Of a stretch of DNA of 26,953 nucleotides, positions 26,648 through 26,953 are shown in pieces. The first letter of the stretch is position 1. Each line of letters begins with the position of its first letter. This DNA comes from Lentibacillus juripiscarius JCM 12147 (GTDB lineage: Bacteria > Bacillota > Bacilli > Bacillales_D > Amphibacillaceae): positions 1-26,953 of the forward strand of contig BBCA01000041.1 of assembly GCA_001311805.1 (NCBI GenBank), read 5' to 3'. The position numbers and the translations under genes were made by a program. The notes below the pieces were generated by a model. It ran no database searches and was not told the DNA's origin. It was given only the letters and a program-made list of their open reading frames with translations.

Positions 26648-26953
26648 ATCGAACAACATTCACTTCAACGCAATAAACCGTCATTTCGTGCTGATCAGGT
26701 TGGGAGCTTATAAAAGACCTGACAAAATAAAACAGGCTCTCCGCAAAAAGTGAATGGAGATATCAACGCTGAACAATTGCGTGAAATCGAAAATAATGAA
26801 ACAGAATGCACCGTCGAAAAGTAAAAGGAGTTGGGGTTCAACGCTGTGAAAGATGGCGAACTACGGCGGGTCTGGTGGCATTTTGATTTCCTTGAAAACC
26901 TGGATCGCGTTGAAGGATTTGAACGGAAAATGCCTCCAATTTCATCAGCGGGG
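26648..26953 (+). pseudogene. Decayed MetE C-terminal/YxjG-family methyltransferase gene, 3' end outside window
   Basis: The family (YxjG/YxjH, cobalamin-independent methionine synthase-like) is recognised from NKPSFRADQVGSL, RPDKIKQA, NGDINAEQLREIENNE, AVKDGELRRVWWHFDFLENL and EGFER. A ribosome binding site GGGAG at about 26633 precedes ATC ATC where a start codon is expected. The frame shifts after DQVGSL and again after the KQALRKK stretch, and a TAA interrupts VEK-KE at about 26820, where families have CAA. No start codon, two shifts and one stop indicate a pseudogene or bad sequence. The gene runs off the window. Confidence 0.72.

Noticed and set aside
26500..26660. SAM riboswitch or T-box leader before the YxjG-type gene
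   Set aside because: None of the conserved S-box or T-box segments can be found in the upstream sequence.

Overview
The window looks like the chromosome of a low-to-moderate GC, spore-forming member of the Bacillaceae, probably a relative of Virgibacillus, Lentibacillus or Oceanobacillus. From memory, the gene order follows the Bacillus subtilis sodA-yqgE-pbpA-pst-yqzC/D-rpmG-yqgN-yqgO-gluP-yqgQ-glcK-yqgS-yqgW-yqgX-yqgY-comG region closely. Spore (SpoVAF), competence (ComG) and Bacillus-type dispersed repeats agree with this. The genus is inference; no database was consulted.

Layout. 1-745: a tRNA cluster (Asn partial, Met, His, Ile2, Ser, Phe) in which the 5' end of tRNA-Phe is duplicated around a small repeat insertion. 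901-5155: sodA, an MFS transporter and the class B penicillin-binding protein pbpA. 5185-9690: the phosphate operon pstS-pstC-pstA-pstB-phoU behind a clear PhoP-box array. 9755-10356: two non-coding dispersed repeats, head to head. 10461-11287 (minus): an MltG-like membrane protein and a small membrane protein. 11467-15224: rpmG, yqgN, a ThiF/MoeB-family gene, a small yqgO-like gene and the rhomboid protease gluP. 15256-17755: an unrecognised membrane-anchored protein (minus) and a SpoVAF-like gene. 17803-21117: yqgQ-glcK and an LtaS-type sulfatase. 21221-22658: yqgW (minus), yqgX (plus), yqgY (minus). 22732-26099 (minus): a cysteine-containing HTH regulator and the comG operon, read from comGA at the right to comGG at the left. 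26203-26953: remnants of a Bcr/CflA transporter and of a MetE-C/YxjG-type methyltransferase.

Two kinds of damage are visible. From about 1.7 to 25.3 kb many genes are split by single-base shifts, mostly missing bases in homopolymer runs, while the protein sequence on each side stays conserved; this looks like sequencing error, so I annotate these as single genes across the shifts. From about 25.35 kb to the end, shifts are denser and come with apparent substitutions in key residues, an in-frame stop, a missing start codon, and loss of the second half of comGA and nearly all of comGB. That looks like real gene decay, a deletion or a poor assembly segment.

I found no convincing new defence, secretion or biosynthetic system. 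The most interesting points are the repeat insertion flanked by a roughly 43-bp duplication of the tRNA-Phe 5' end, the paired repeats behind phoU that belong to the same family, and the collapsed comGA-comGB segment beside two further gene remnants.
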